Shown: positions 48,510 to 58,425, counted from the stretch's first letter. The stretch: DNA of 64,000 nt from Diphasiastrum complanatum (GCA_029204225.1 CM055098.1:46746799-46810798); one strand, 5' to 3'. Numbers and translations are program-made. The notes: generated by a model from the letters alone, not told the origin.

Positions 48510-49748
48510 CTATTTAATCAATTTTTCTATATTTTCTATATCAGTATTAGAAACTGATAAAGCAACAGCTCCTATAATAATCTTGCCCTCCTCTGTTTCG
48601 AGAAGGGCCTCAATGCCTTTTAAGACAAGAGAAATATCTGCTGCAAAATTGCCTTCATCTGTATTAGGAAGGACTTTTATTCCTTTTTAATCACATAAAA
48701 TAAGATCTGCATCTTGAACAACCTGAAAGGCTATTAAGGCAGGAGCAGCTTCATTTTGAGGGCCCTCGATTGCAGGTGCAACACTTACACCACCATACTG
48801 GGCAAAGGTTCTGATCAACTCTTGCCGAAATCTATATACATCATCAGGGGTATACGGCTCAAGAGTGAACTGTCATCACAAAACATGAGAATCAGCAAAT
48901 TACAAACAATGATAGTAATAAAATATGAATCAGAATAAAATGAATTACAAATGAAGAGAATATTACCTTTTCAATATCTACATCCGTTTGTAAATTATAC
49001 CATTCAAAAAATAGCTTCGTATTGTACAGGATGAGCCATGCACGACTAAAAGCGTCATTTTGTTGTACACACTACATATATAGAACGAAAATTAGTAATA
49101 TTATGATAGAAATTTTATTTATGGTATGACGATACATTTGAATTAGAAAAGGAATACATGCATATCAGAGATGAATTGAATATACCTTGAGAGATTTAAT
49201 GGTTATATCTCCAATTGAAGTTGTCGTTGTCGATATTTCGTGAATGGCATCATGAAGTAGAGAATCAAATTCTCTATGTGTATTTGTAGCTGAGTTTAAT
49301 TTTACACATAGAAAATTTGATACTCCCTCCTTATTCATCTTTACAAAAAGAATGTTCAGGCTCCAATGCCCACTGCAACACAAATATCGTTAGATTCATA
49401 TTTATGAAAAAATTTCGTTCTTATTAAAGCAATGAGGCATGCAACAATCCAGATTAAAGCAACAAAAAGAAAAGAGCAATCCTTACTTATTTTCATATGG
49501 AATCAAATAAAATTTCACCATAGGACTGCACTCGATAAAATAGACAGCCTTCTCAAAATTGGCTTCTTTCGCCTTTACCGCTCCCATGAAAAATGGACTA
49601 ACTACAAAAATTGTACCATGGGAATCGAAACTAATACTATTCTACAAAAAAGAAACTCCAGCCTCTACTACTGCATCTGAAATTTCTGAGGTCTTATCTT
49701 TTAGCTTGGTACAAAATTTGGGACCTAATCTAAAGCTTCTACATATAT
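48510..49748 (-). pseudogene. Ulp1/C48-like cysteine protease, four exons
   Basis: Exons at 49,748-49,487, 49,372-49,186, 49,071-48,967 and 48,869-48,510, each bounded by AG acceptors and GT donors (GTAAGG, GTATAT, GTAATA), with matching phases (2, 0, 0). The joined frame of about 304 codons has a segment like the Ulp1 catalytic core: YENNGHWSLNIL with the catalytic His, EFDSLL with the Asp, and VQQNDAFSRAWLILYN with the Gln. The residue six after that Gln, where Ulp1 peptidases have the nucleophile Cys, is Arg (CGT, one change from TGT). Ulp1 proteases remove SUMO or related tags and also ride in some plant Mutator-like elements. Stops: TAG 49,642-49,644 and TAA 48,687-48,689. Probably a dead protease. 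Confidence 0.62.
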
Positions 49749-49843
49749 CTGGAAGAAAAAAAATCAAAAAAATTGCCGAGAAGATCAATTTTGTTAGCTA
49801 GGTAGGCCTCGTATTGATTATAATGGTCAGAATAAAAAAAAAC
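49749..49843 (-). other. Intron-like spacer, H3-like to Ulp1-like
   Basis: Read on the minus strand, 95 nt starting GT, with a CTAAC-like branch motif and a long pyrimidine tract before CAG. It would join the H3-like frame to the protease exon if spliced, although the two frames then differ by one position. Confidence 0.4.
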
Positions 49844-50506
49844 CTAGGCTGGATCGCATGGAATTCTCACAAAAACATTATGTACAAGAGCAGAAATAGA
49901 AGTGGAAAGAATATTTACAGATTTTTTTGTTATTCTCTCTAGCTCCTCTTGGGTAATCAACACTTTTGGTGATGAAACCTACAGAGGAGCTGGACGAATA
50001 ACAGGAGGAGGACTGGGTGAAGATTCTCGATCTAAGTCAGATTCTCCAGCATCTGACTCGGAGCTCAAGAAGACACGGGGTCTCTTGGCCAGGATACATC
50101 TAGGCGGAAGGGAAGCAGGTGGCCTTCGAGATCCAACCTTCTTGGGAACAGCCTACTTTCTCTTCCTCCTAGAGGTAGTAGAGACATTGGTTCTATTGAG
50201 AGGCAGGTCTATGGAGGTGCTGGAATTATCAACATGCATACTAGAATATATGTCCCAAAGCCTTTTGAGAATGACGAAATCCTTTGGCATGATGGTGACA
50301 CGCTTACCATGCACTGCCAAAAGACAAGTATTCTCAAAAAACTAGGACAAAAAATCTTCTACAACACCCTGCAAGGCCTGCATGGTTGTCATGGCAAAAT
50401 GAACATCCAGCCCAAGTGATAGAGTGGCATTCCATACAGATCGGCCGAAAGGAGCTCTAGAAATCAACGATTCAGTTGATCTCTAGAGTTTTCTGATCTC
50501 CCTCAT
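49844..50506 (-). pseudogene. Divergent histone H3-fold coding region
   Basis: One frame of 221 codons from an ATG before REIRKL. Residues 2-99 follow histone H3 through the alphaN, alpha1, alpha2 and alpha3 regions: REIRKL, RSTESLISRAPFGRSV, MQALQGVVEDFLS, FFENTCLLAVHGKRVTIMPKD and ending VILKRLWD. The spacing from PF to ALQ (28 residues) equals canonical H3, so loop 1 is not lengthened as in many CENH3 proteins. Phe after KD and the RL ending are somewhat CENH3-like. A basic, Ser- and Pro-rich tail follows (SSESDAGESDLD). TAG codons lie at 50,483, 50,342, 50,153 and 49,979, with TAG 49,844 closing the frame. Histone H3 is the core nucleosome subunit. This copy looks inactive. Confidence 0.75.
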
Positions 50507-50544
50507 CTAGACCTGCTTTCTGCCACAATTGTACCTGATTTGGT

Positions 50545-50858
50545 CTATTTAAACGGTAGTACAAGCTGATTTTGTGGAACTCTGTCATACACTTGGAAAC
50601 TCCCCTTAGAATTTTCAACATCTCTATAGGGGTTTCGAGACTGAAAAGAGGTTACATCATAGAGTTGTCTATTACCTGACAACATTGGAGGAAAATCTGC
50701 CCTCGTCCGATCATAAGCCTTATCCATTGAGCTCATACTTTTTGACAGATCTCCTCCCTATCTGTAGTCAATTGTGCTTCCTCTATTAATATGGCCTTTT
50801 GTATTGCTCCTTCTAAATCAGATGGAGCCAATTGTCTCACAGCCAATTGTATATTCAT
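50545..50858 (-). pseudogene. Upstream frames of the H3-like locus
   Basis: Two short frames: 50,858-50,733 (41 residues, MNIQLAVRQLAPSDLEGA at its start, somewhat like the end of a gypsy gag domain) and 50,736-50,545 (63 residues, Tyr-, Arg- and Asp-rich). Past the TAG at 50,545 the second frame reads TKSGTIVA, which resembles the H3 segment just before the REIR motif. A roughly 14-nt insertion then separates it from the H3-like frame. It may be the N-terminal tail of that protein. Confidence 0.4.
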
Positions 50859-50964
50859 CAAATCATGACATGTTTAGAATTGCTTTGCAAATATATTGAA
50901 CAAGAGAGGAGAAATACTCAATGTAAATGTATTGATTATATTATAACAAAATACAAAGTGTCAA

Positions 50965-52481
50965 CTATTCATCATCAGATCGTGTGTCAGATTCTATGGC
51001 AGTATTGTCATGAAGAAATTCTCTTCTAGCATATGCATCTAATAGATGTGCATTAGCCTTATTTTCAGTAAGCTCAATATAAGTGAAATACAATGAATAA
51101 TGGGAGCTCCTTCAAGGAACATTCCCATTAGTAAAACCTAAAATGTTTAAAACATAAGATCTCTTAACAAAAATGATCTTATTTGTCTTAACAAATTTAT
51201 GTCCTCCTAGGTAAAATGATAAAGCTTTAACTGCCATTATAAGACTCTCCCCAACTGGGCTTAGCTTGGAATGAGCAATACAGATCTCATTCTTCAGGAA
51301 ATGCCTAAGATAGTGGCCAAGTCCACTATCCCTCTGGAACGAGGATGCGTGTTGTCTGAAACCACCTCGTCTCGCAGCAAAATCATCAATTATGAGAGCA
51401 TCCTGCAATAGGAAATATGTTAGCAAAAACACATTCAGTGATTAAAAACATTCTAATGAAAGGAAATTTAAACACTTACACATTCTTCATCATCAACAAC
51501 AACCAAATCAAGATGATCAATATAATGACCACGTACTGAAGTGGAATCATCAATAAAATGCATTAATGATGGACGAGAGAAGCCCATCTGGGATTGAAAT
51601 GCCATGGATTCTTCATCGGATGGTCTGTCTCACCCATCCTCAACAATATTTGATAAAGTCTTAGTCAGACATTCTTCACCGGTCATAAAGCCCTCCTCAT
51701 CATCAAAATCAATACCAGCAACAAGGTCATCTGTTTCAAAATCTACAAAATCGGAGAATTCAAAAATTGTGCCAAATAATAAACATAGAACCTTATCTTC
51801 ACAATAGTCAAAAAATTTACATAATTCAACAGTAGTAAAATATACATCATCATTAATATAATATACAGGCAAATTGAAAAGACATTTAGACTCCTCTATA
51901 GGGATCAATTCATCAGCAGATGAACTTTGGCCAATAAAAGAATCCCGGAGAAAATTAGTATTTACATCAATAAAGTCACTTTCCTTATCAAGATTGTCGA
52001 TAAGGAAGTGACTGATATCCTTAATGGCTGACTAAACAAAGGATGATGCAAAAGGAGGGTCAGCAACAGAAACTTCCTCACCATCTGGGATCTGAACAAA
52101 AAGGAAAAGTACGAAACCACTCTCATATTCAACCAATCGACATTTCTTGTTGCAATAAGGACACGTTGAACTACTTTTGAATAGACCAAACAATTTGGTG
52201 AACATTCTATCTAGTCTATGTCTAAAAACTGGGAAGAAATGAACAAGATCAGTGTAGTGCATGTACTGGAGTGCACCGATGGAGAAAACAGGCTTACTAA
52301 GTATATCTCTAAATCTAACATAATGATCATAAAATACATCATAATTTGGTTGTGCAGTCTTGAAAACATGTAGATATGGCTTGAATAGACTATAGAAGTA
52401 GTCTGAATTTTCAGTAATCCCAAATTCACTAAGAAAAGAACTCAAGCCTAAATCTCGTGAGGATCCCGAGGAAGAGGCCAT
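50965..52481 (-). pseudogene. Unrecognised two-exon gene remnant
   Basis: Exon 1 (52,481-51,480, 334 codons) starts at MASSSGSS and ends at donor GTAAGT. A 77-nt intron ends TTGCAG, and exon 2 (51,402-50,965) keeps the frame to a final TAG, giving 480 codons. No frameshift is present, only three in-frame stops: TAG 52,032, TGA 51,630 and TGA 51,112. An earlier ATG at 52,529 is also in frame. The protein has a CPYCNKKC zinc-ribbon-like motif, acidic stretches (DLVVVDDEEC) and a basic C-terminal part around RRGGFRQHASSF. I recognise no family. It lies on the same strand and directly upstream of the H3-like and Ulp1-like regions. Confidence 0.6.
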
Positions 52482-52489
52482 GGAAGTGA

Positions 52490-53313
52490 CGTAGATATCG
52501 CACTTGTGCACAATGGAGAATTGAAACAAAACTAACTATCAAGATTGCGCACAAAAGGGATGTGTCTGGTAGGTAGATACCGATATCGCACTTGTGCGCA
52601 AGTAGGTATAGTTGCATACCAATGGACAACAATGGGTGCGCACAAGAGCGATATGCCGTCAATTTCGAGAAGGAAAAAGGTAAAAAATTAATCGAGTTTC
52701 GTGCCATTTATACTAAATTTTCACACGTGTGTGGTCAACGGTCAAAGGACACGTGTCTACTTTCAATTGGAGTGCAGGCACTGGCATGTGTGAGGTGACA
52801 CCTGAACATGTGTGAAATGACACCTGTACATGTGTCTTGTGTTCATTCGTTTGTTCAACAACACGTGTCGCTCTCGCATTTGCCCATACATATCCCACAT
52901 GTGTGAAGTGACAGGGCGACACGTGTTGCTCTCACATTTGATCATACAGGTCCCACACGTGTGACAGGATGTTGTTTTGCACGTGCAAACAGCGATATAA
53001 AATCACAAACTTTGATGAATTTTTTTCACTTTTTTTTCGCTCTACATATCGCACTTGTGCGCGACCGTCACTATCGATATTCCTACTACCGTCTTCCATG
53101 CACACAGGTCCAATACGTCTGCCTACGTGTCTCACCGTATCGCACTTGTGCGCCTTTTGTCTAAACTAATCTCTCTCTCTTATATTCTCCTTGCACAGGT
53201 CCGATATACAGTACGTTCTGTCCGTACATATCTATCCTCTGCGACTTCTTTATCATCCTTCCCTACTCATCCTTGTCGTCACGCACAAGTCCGCTGTCCC
53301 ATAGTACACGTCC
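52490..53313. promoter_or_regulatory. G-box and palindrome-rich divergent region
   Basis: Lies between the start of the minus-strand gene remnant and a plus-strand ORF at 53,314. It contains the motif ATCGCACTTGTGCGC or close variants at about 52,497, 52,585, 53,048 and 53,139, inverted at 52,637-52,654, plus six CACGTG cores at about 52,723, 52,750, 52,862, 52,920, 52,955 and 52,979 and several ACATGTGT. CACGTG is the plant G-box bound by bHLH and bZIP factors. Whether this was a promoter or a mobile-element end is not shown. Confidence 0.4.
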
Positions 53314-53505
53314 ATGGATAGGAGAAAGCTGACAAGGAGGAACTTCTTCTCTCCTGGCTCATCCTCAATTGCTACGGTTGTCATTACACCTCCCTTTGAG
53401 AAGCTTTCTTATGCTCTCTTTGAAAAGGTGTACAAGTTTTTAAATAGCTTTAACTGTGATGAAAAAAAACAAAAGAGTCTCAATGAGAGAGAGAAAAGAA
53501 CGTAA
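53314..53505 (+). CDS. Small ORF, hypothetical
   Basis: 63 codons from MDRRKLTRRNFF, running divergently from the palindrome-rich region. A GT after FEKLSYALFEK (about 53,428) could be a splice donor, so this may be a first exon. Nothing homologous is recognised, and the second half is low complexity. Confidence 0.25.
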   Translation: MDRRKLTRRNFFSPGSSSIATVVITPPFEKLSYALFEKVYKFLNSFNCDEKKQKSLNEREKRT

Positions 53506-53801
53506 ACAACAATTTACACAAATGTAATAAAGCAAAACAAGTAAACTTTTGAATGTTGGCTATGGTGCTTACCTTTGTGTCCAATGCTCAACTTTTTGCT
53601 CAAGCCCTGGCTATGGTGAGAACGTAAAGAGCTTTGGTTGTGACAAAAGAACATAAACAACAATAAACACAAATGTATCAAAGAAAAACTAGTATACTTT
53701 TCAATGCTTGCTATGCTGCTCACCTTTTTGTCCAATGCTCAACTTTTTCTCCAAGCCTTGGCTATGGTGAAAAGGTAGAGAGCTTTGGTTCTGACAAAAA
53801 A
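53501..53801. repeat. Two 150-bp direct repeats
   Basis: Segments beginning near GTAAACAACAAT at 53,501 and ATAAACAACAAT at 53,652 continue in parallel through TCCAATGCTCAACTTTTT and GGCTATGGTGA. They differ by scattered substitutions. Confidence 0.75.
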
Positions 53802-53934
53802 GCATAAGAAGGATCAAACATCATTAGAAGAGCCATAGAGAGTAGCACTATTGCTAGGCGCAAAAATATCCTCCTCCTCGCGCTCAAAAACCAGAAATAG
53901 AAATGGGAAGAAACCACGACGTGCCACTCTATTA

Positions 53935-54112
53935 AGTTCTGGTAGTCGACTCCATGGTTGACGCTGGCAGCGTTGACCATAGCGTCGATTTCCAAAACTT
54001 AGTCGACTTTATGGTCGACGCTAGCAGCATCGACCTTAGCATTTATTACATTCTGGAAATCGACGCTATGGTCGACGCTGCTAGCATCGACCATAGCGTC
54101 GATTTCTAGAAC
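53935..54112. repeat. Three consecutive hairpin repeats
   Basis: The right unit has perfect 20-bp arms at 54,056-54,075 and 54,087-54,106 (GAAATCGACGCTATGGTCGA and its complement) around an 11-nt loop, extendable with one mismatch. Imperfect relatives lie at about 53,938-53,999 and 54,000-54,050, sharing GGTCGACGCT- and GACCATAGCGTCGA-type sequence. No coding role. Confidence 0.8.
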
Positions 54113-54159
54113 TTAATAGACACTATCAAAAAAATAACTGGGTCAGGCAGCGTTTGTAT

Positions 54160-54691
54160 TTTCATAATTTGTAGTGGATTGTTATTTCAAATCAGCGAGG
54201 TGTTATCACAATTTGGGCGGAGATTCTACATTTCAAGAGAACGCACCTGCTAGTGGAATGGAAGAACGAGGAAAGGAAAAAGTTGAAGATACACCATGCA
54301 CTTACATATATCTATAATCATTGTCTAATATTTGAGCTCAATCCTAAGTTGCATGGATTGTGGCATGATGGTTCTATTCCTATTAATGTTGTTTTTTCAA
54401 ACCATGGAAGAATATCCAACATGATGGACAATGGGCATGGACTTTTGTTCGGTGCAATGTAAAAAGGGGAGAAGCTCTCTTTTCGTATGGAGAAAAATGT
54501 TACAAGTACTCAAAATGGAAAGACCTTTGGCCGGATTATCCTATGATGAAGGCGTATGCACTTTACGAGGATCCACGTGTTCTAGTCAAACATATGCATT
54601 TTATAGTAGGGGACGTTATTGATGGAAATGAGGGGCATACACTATCACTAGTAAGAGAGAGTATGGAAAAGACTTTAGAAAAGAGTAGCCT
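54160..54691 (+). pseudogene. Unidentified coding remnant
   Basis: A frame beginning with MEWKNEERKK at 54,253 runs to about 54,400 and then continues in another frame from FKPWKNIQHDGQWAW to TAA near 54,691, with aromatic- and Lys-rich sequence (YKYSKWKDLWPDYP). Together they look like one protein with a one-base shift in a T run near 54,394. Family not recognised. Confidence 0.35.
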
Positions 54692-56400
54692 ATAATTTGA
54701 AAGCCAGATCATCATCATAAAAAAGAGAGTATTTGTTGAGAGATGTATAAGCTCCCTAACTTTGATACTATCACATCATATTTCTTTTTTGAGTCTTATT
54801 TTGAACTAGAGCAAACAGACTTTTTTTGAGAAGACATTACACTCTACCATAAGTATGAGTAAATGGAATGACAAAGAAAAGGTAAGAGGAAAGAGATTAA
54901 GACAATGAGTTTGATGGCATCAATTTCTACTCCACCTATAAAATACGAGATTAATGATATGGGTTGTTGTGAAACTTATGAATTAATCGATAACATCCAA
55001 TCACTGTGATGAAGGAATCAAAACAAATCCTCAATCATATGAGAATCCATGTCTATTGGCGAAATATTTACGCTATTATAATCTAGGAAAGAAGAAGAAC
55101 TGAGTCCCTTTGTATCTATCTAATGCTAGACAGAAATCAAAGACATCTATGAAGAGGCAATAGTGGCGTATTCTTTGCTAATTGTCGTGGCATACCCACA
55201 AAGAAATGTTGGATATTTGCAATATAAACAAGTGTCGTTCCCATCGGAGACCAACAATAGGTCTAATAATGCCATTGTTAACGAAACATAAGGAATAACA
55301 AAAAATGTGTGGAGTGATATGTAGAATAGTTTTGATCTGGTCATCTATAGACGTCTCATCAATGCAGCTACTAGTACAACCCTAGAAGAACATATAAGGG
55401 AAAAAAAAATCAAGGAGAAAGATTTAGAATCGTTTGACGAAGCAATTTGAATAGAGTGACGTCTCCATTGGTAACTCATTGGAAAAATCTAGAACATCAC
55501 ATGAGCTAGTAAATATAAGATCTCAATCTAAAAGTTCCACCATAACTTGTGATTTTATAGCATCTAATTGATCATCAAATCCATAGAACATACAAGCAAG
55601 ATGTACTGGACTGTCCTCATCACTATCCAATGGACTATCATCATCTATCTTTGAAAATTGACACTCAAAAAGGGTAGAAATGGAGATTGGCTAGCAGTTT
55701 GTTTCACGCATTCAATCAAATAGATTCACTAGTAAAAACAATAGCCTTGGTTGATAAATGAAAGCCATAGAGTAAAACAATTCATTAAATAGTTGTGCTA
55801 GAGAGTAGATCTTAAACAAGGAGGCTTTTCATTTTTTTTTTTCTTTTCTTTAATTTTCATTTTGAAGAGACTAGTGGTACTTGTGATGAGTCATACCATC
55901 TGAAGGTCTTTTCTTGCTTTTTTGAAGCTGACACTACATTTTCAAAGGCCCAATCAGTCCCTTTTTGAAGGAATTGCTAAGTATATATAGGAATTTGTGG
56001 AAGGCATGCCAACTTTGCATGAGGCCAAAAGATCTTAGCCATATTGAATTCTTGAGGACTTTTGAGACCATTGTTTTCTGAGATCTTGTCTCACACTACT
56101 CTTATTGCTTGGTACCCACATATTACGTAGGAGGACTTATGTACGTCATTCAGATCTATTGATGTATTGTCTTACTGTTGCTTGTAGCAAAAACTAGTCA
56201 AAAGGAAAACAACATTCACTTAGATTATGCAGACCAGTTGGTTGATTGTTGACTCTTAGATTTTCTTGTTCTTAGATTTCCTTTCAGGTGTCAAAGAAAA
56301 AAACGCCTTCCAAAATCTCACATATATGACATAATCAACAAAAAAGAAAACTTAATAGCCAATTCTAAGTCTATCCTATTTAAAAACTCAGTAGTTCTTT
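54692..56400. other. AT-rich region with one decayed ORF
   Basis: Mostly non-coding. At about 55,120-55,449 a plus-strand frame (TEIKDIYEEAIVAYSLLIVV and onward to LESFDEAI) is interrupted only by a TAA (about 55,288) and a TAG (about 55,321), so it is probably an old gene piece. A 92-bp segment at 56,141-56,232 recurs at 58,672-58,763. Nothing else is recognised. Confidence 0.35.
56141..56232 (+). repeat. Direct repeat, copy 1
   Basis: Matches 58,672-58,763 in the same orientation (starting near ACGTCATT and ending near TAGATTATGCAG) with a few substitutions, 2,531 bp apart. It brackets the second F-box block. Confidence 0.8.
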
Positions 56401-56405
56401 TTCGG

Positions 56406-56681
56406 GTGAATAGATACATCGTCGACATGGCTATATACGAAAAATATGTGCTAGGAACCAACTATTTTAAATCAATTTTATATGGAAATAGCCTAAAATA
56501 TATCATGAAAATTCTTAAGTTAGCCCAATTTCATGTGGTAAAAAATCAGCTAACATTTTGGCGACTTTCATCGAAGGTGTGGTCCCCACATAACGGACCC
56601 AAAGTAATCGAAATTTTTAGTTATAGTGAAACTCATATCTATAGTCAAGAGGAACAAAGTAATCGTTTGTATGCTCAGTGA
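56406..56681 (+). CDS. Hypothetical ORF, 91 codons
   Basis: Open from MNRYIVDMAIYEKY to TGA. The composition is AT-driven, rich in Lys, Ile, Tyr and Ser. There are no motifs and no supporting context, so it may be chance. Imperfect direct repeats around GGTGGCA follow at about 56,728 and 56,849. Confidence 0.2.
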   Translation: MNRYIVDMAIYEKYVLGTNYFKSILYGNSLKYIMKILKLAQFHVVKNQLTFWRLSSKVWSPHNGPKVIEIFSYSETHIYSQEEQSNRLYAQ

Positions 56682-57136
56682 CTTGTCGTTATGCCTACTA
56701 GCTATGTATCTGGTGAGGGTACAATCTTATGGTGGCACTAGGATTTGCTCGAGTTGAGCATCAATCACTCATTTATGTCAGCTTTACAGGTCTATGCTTG
56801 TAAATGTCTGATAGGATGTCAGCCTAGCTAGATGGAGAATGTAAGTCTCATGGTGGCAATAGAATTTCCTCAGTTTGAGCCATGTCGCTCATGTGGTCCA
56901 CTTATGTGACAATCATATACGAGACAGCTCAGTTAGTCGAGAGTCAAACATGATGGTTTCTTGGTGTGCTTGAGTGTGAGACAAGTACAAGGTAGCATGG
57001 ACATGCATAACATCTTTTGGATATTCTAGATGTTGTTACAATTCGTATTTCTTTACTCCTATCACATTTGAGCTTAAAGAAAAAAGTTAAAAATAGAGTT
57101 AAGGCTTACTTTTCCATTGAGTCCCAGGTCTCATCT

Positions 57137-57275
57137 CACAGGCACTGCTTCTTGCTGCACAGGCACTGCTTGCTTTGTATGCAGGGCCACCTTGCCTGCA
57201 TCTACAACTGACCCTTCATTTTGAAAGGCACCACCTGACCATAAGGGCAGTTAAGGGGCCGTGAAGGGCCAGTTA
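57137..57275 (+). repeat. Extra copy of the F-box 3' segment
   Basis: The stretch GGCACTGCTTCTTG to CTGACCATAA repeats the sequence following the F-box at 57,958-58,080. The 3' end of an F-box copy therefore lies about 820 bp upstream of the next one, indicating a local tandem duplication. Confidence 0.7.
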
Positions 57276-57279
57276 TGTA

Positions 57280-58425
57280 ATACGTTGTGGTGAGCTGTTG
57301 CTTCGTTAAAATTTGATGCATTAAATGCCATAATCTGCATTACTATTTTCAGTAAGACAGTTTTGAAGGGCATAAGTTTTTACCTTTCAAAATAAGGTGC
57401 AGGCGTTTCGCGAGAGAAAAAATTTTCAAAAGAAAAATTCATCAAGAAAAATTCATCGTATCTCCTTTCATCTCTTTTGAGGTCGAGAGTTCAGCTGTAA
57501 AGCTGTAATCCGGTGCATGGACATCACATTTTCATCTCTCTTGAGGTCGAGAGTTCAGCTGTAAAGCTGTAATCAGGACAAAAATGATAGCAGCCTCTCA
57601 AAGAAAGAGTTGGTCTTCTTACAACATCAGAACGTAGAAGTCAGCCGATTGCTGAGCGCAGTAGCTAGTGTAGTTGAATTGATCTAAGGAATGGATCAGG
57701 AAACACAGGAGATCTTGGCAAGCCCGTCTCTGACTACCGATGATTTCAAGCCAATCAGGATTGTTGGTATTGGAGACATGGGCACTGTTTGCATTGTTTT
57801 CTGTGAGTGAGGATCGTTTGGGTAAGTTAGAGATGGATGACCTTTTGTGGAAAAGCATGCCCGAGGATTGCATCGACAAGATCCTGGTACGGCTGCCTCT
57901 GCCCAGCGCATTCCGCCTCAGATCCGTGTGCAATAGATGGAAGAGCTTCATTTCCGGGCACTGGCACTGCTTCTTGGAGTTCTTGCTCTCTGTACGCAGG
58001 GCCACCTTGCCGGTGTCTACAACTGACCCTTCATTCTGAAAGGCATCAGCTGACGTTATGAAAGTCATCGCTTGACCATAACGTGAGAGAACGGGCCCTC
58101 CAGGCCCGTTATCTAATACATATTGAAACCATTTGAAATGAGATTGAATTATAGAAACATTGCACAAAATAATTTATAATGTGGTGGCTTTTCAAGTATG
58201 CGCGAATAATTTATAATGTGTTGGCATTTTAAGTCTGCCGCGCAATTCTAACCTCAACGTGAGGAGGCCTAACCCTAATTAAACTGCAGAGGCCGCTTTC
58301 ACACGCAAACAATTGCTTTGCCCTTTCAGTATGAAGTTCGTAGCTCATTCAAAACATCTCTGTCTCTCTCTCTCTCTCTTTTCTGTTGTTGACGATTCTA
58401 CATATATGGTGCTGCGACTTTGAAC
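57280..58425 (+). repeat. Direct duplication block, copy 2
   Basis: Counterpart of 673-1,835. It has a further internal duplication of about 58 bp around GAGTTCAGCTGTAAAGCTGT (57,485 and 57,547) that is absent from copy 1. Confidence 0.8.
57691..58039 (+). pseudogene. Kinase G-loop / F-box chimera, copy 2
   Basis: Starts at an ATG (MDQETQEILAS) and has a better kept glycine loop (GIGDMG) than copy 1. A repeated GTGA near 57,804 shifts the frame relative to copy 1. After the shift the F-box frame (MPEDCIDKILVRLPLPSAF, VCNRWKSFISGHW) runs on to TGA 58,037, about 28 codons longer than copy 1. Probably a pseudogene. Confidence 0.5.

Noticed and set aside
49902-50345. 147-codon plus-strand frame
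   Set aside because: It lies opposite the H3-like frame, which has clear family motifs; the plus-strand product has none.
49844-52481. Recoded stops or U-to-C RNA editing restoring the frames
   Set aside because: TAG, TGA and TAA all occur and similar stops are seen in obvious dead retroelements. Nuclear U-to-C editing at this scale is not established in plants, so decay of methylated DNA is simpler.
48510-52481. Endogenous giant-virus insertion, because of the H3-like and protease genes
   Set aside because: Several consensus GT-AG introns with matched phases argue for a cellular or transposon gene. No viral hallmark gene is visible.
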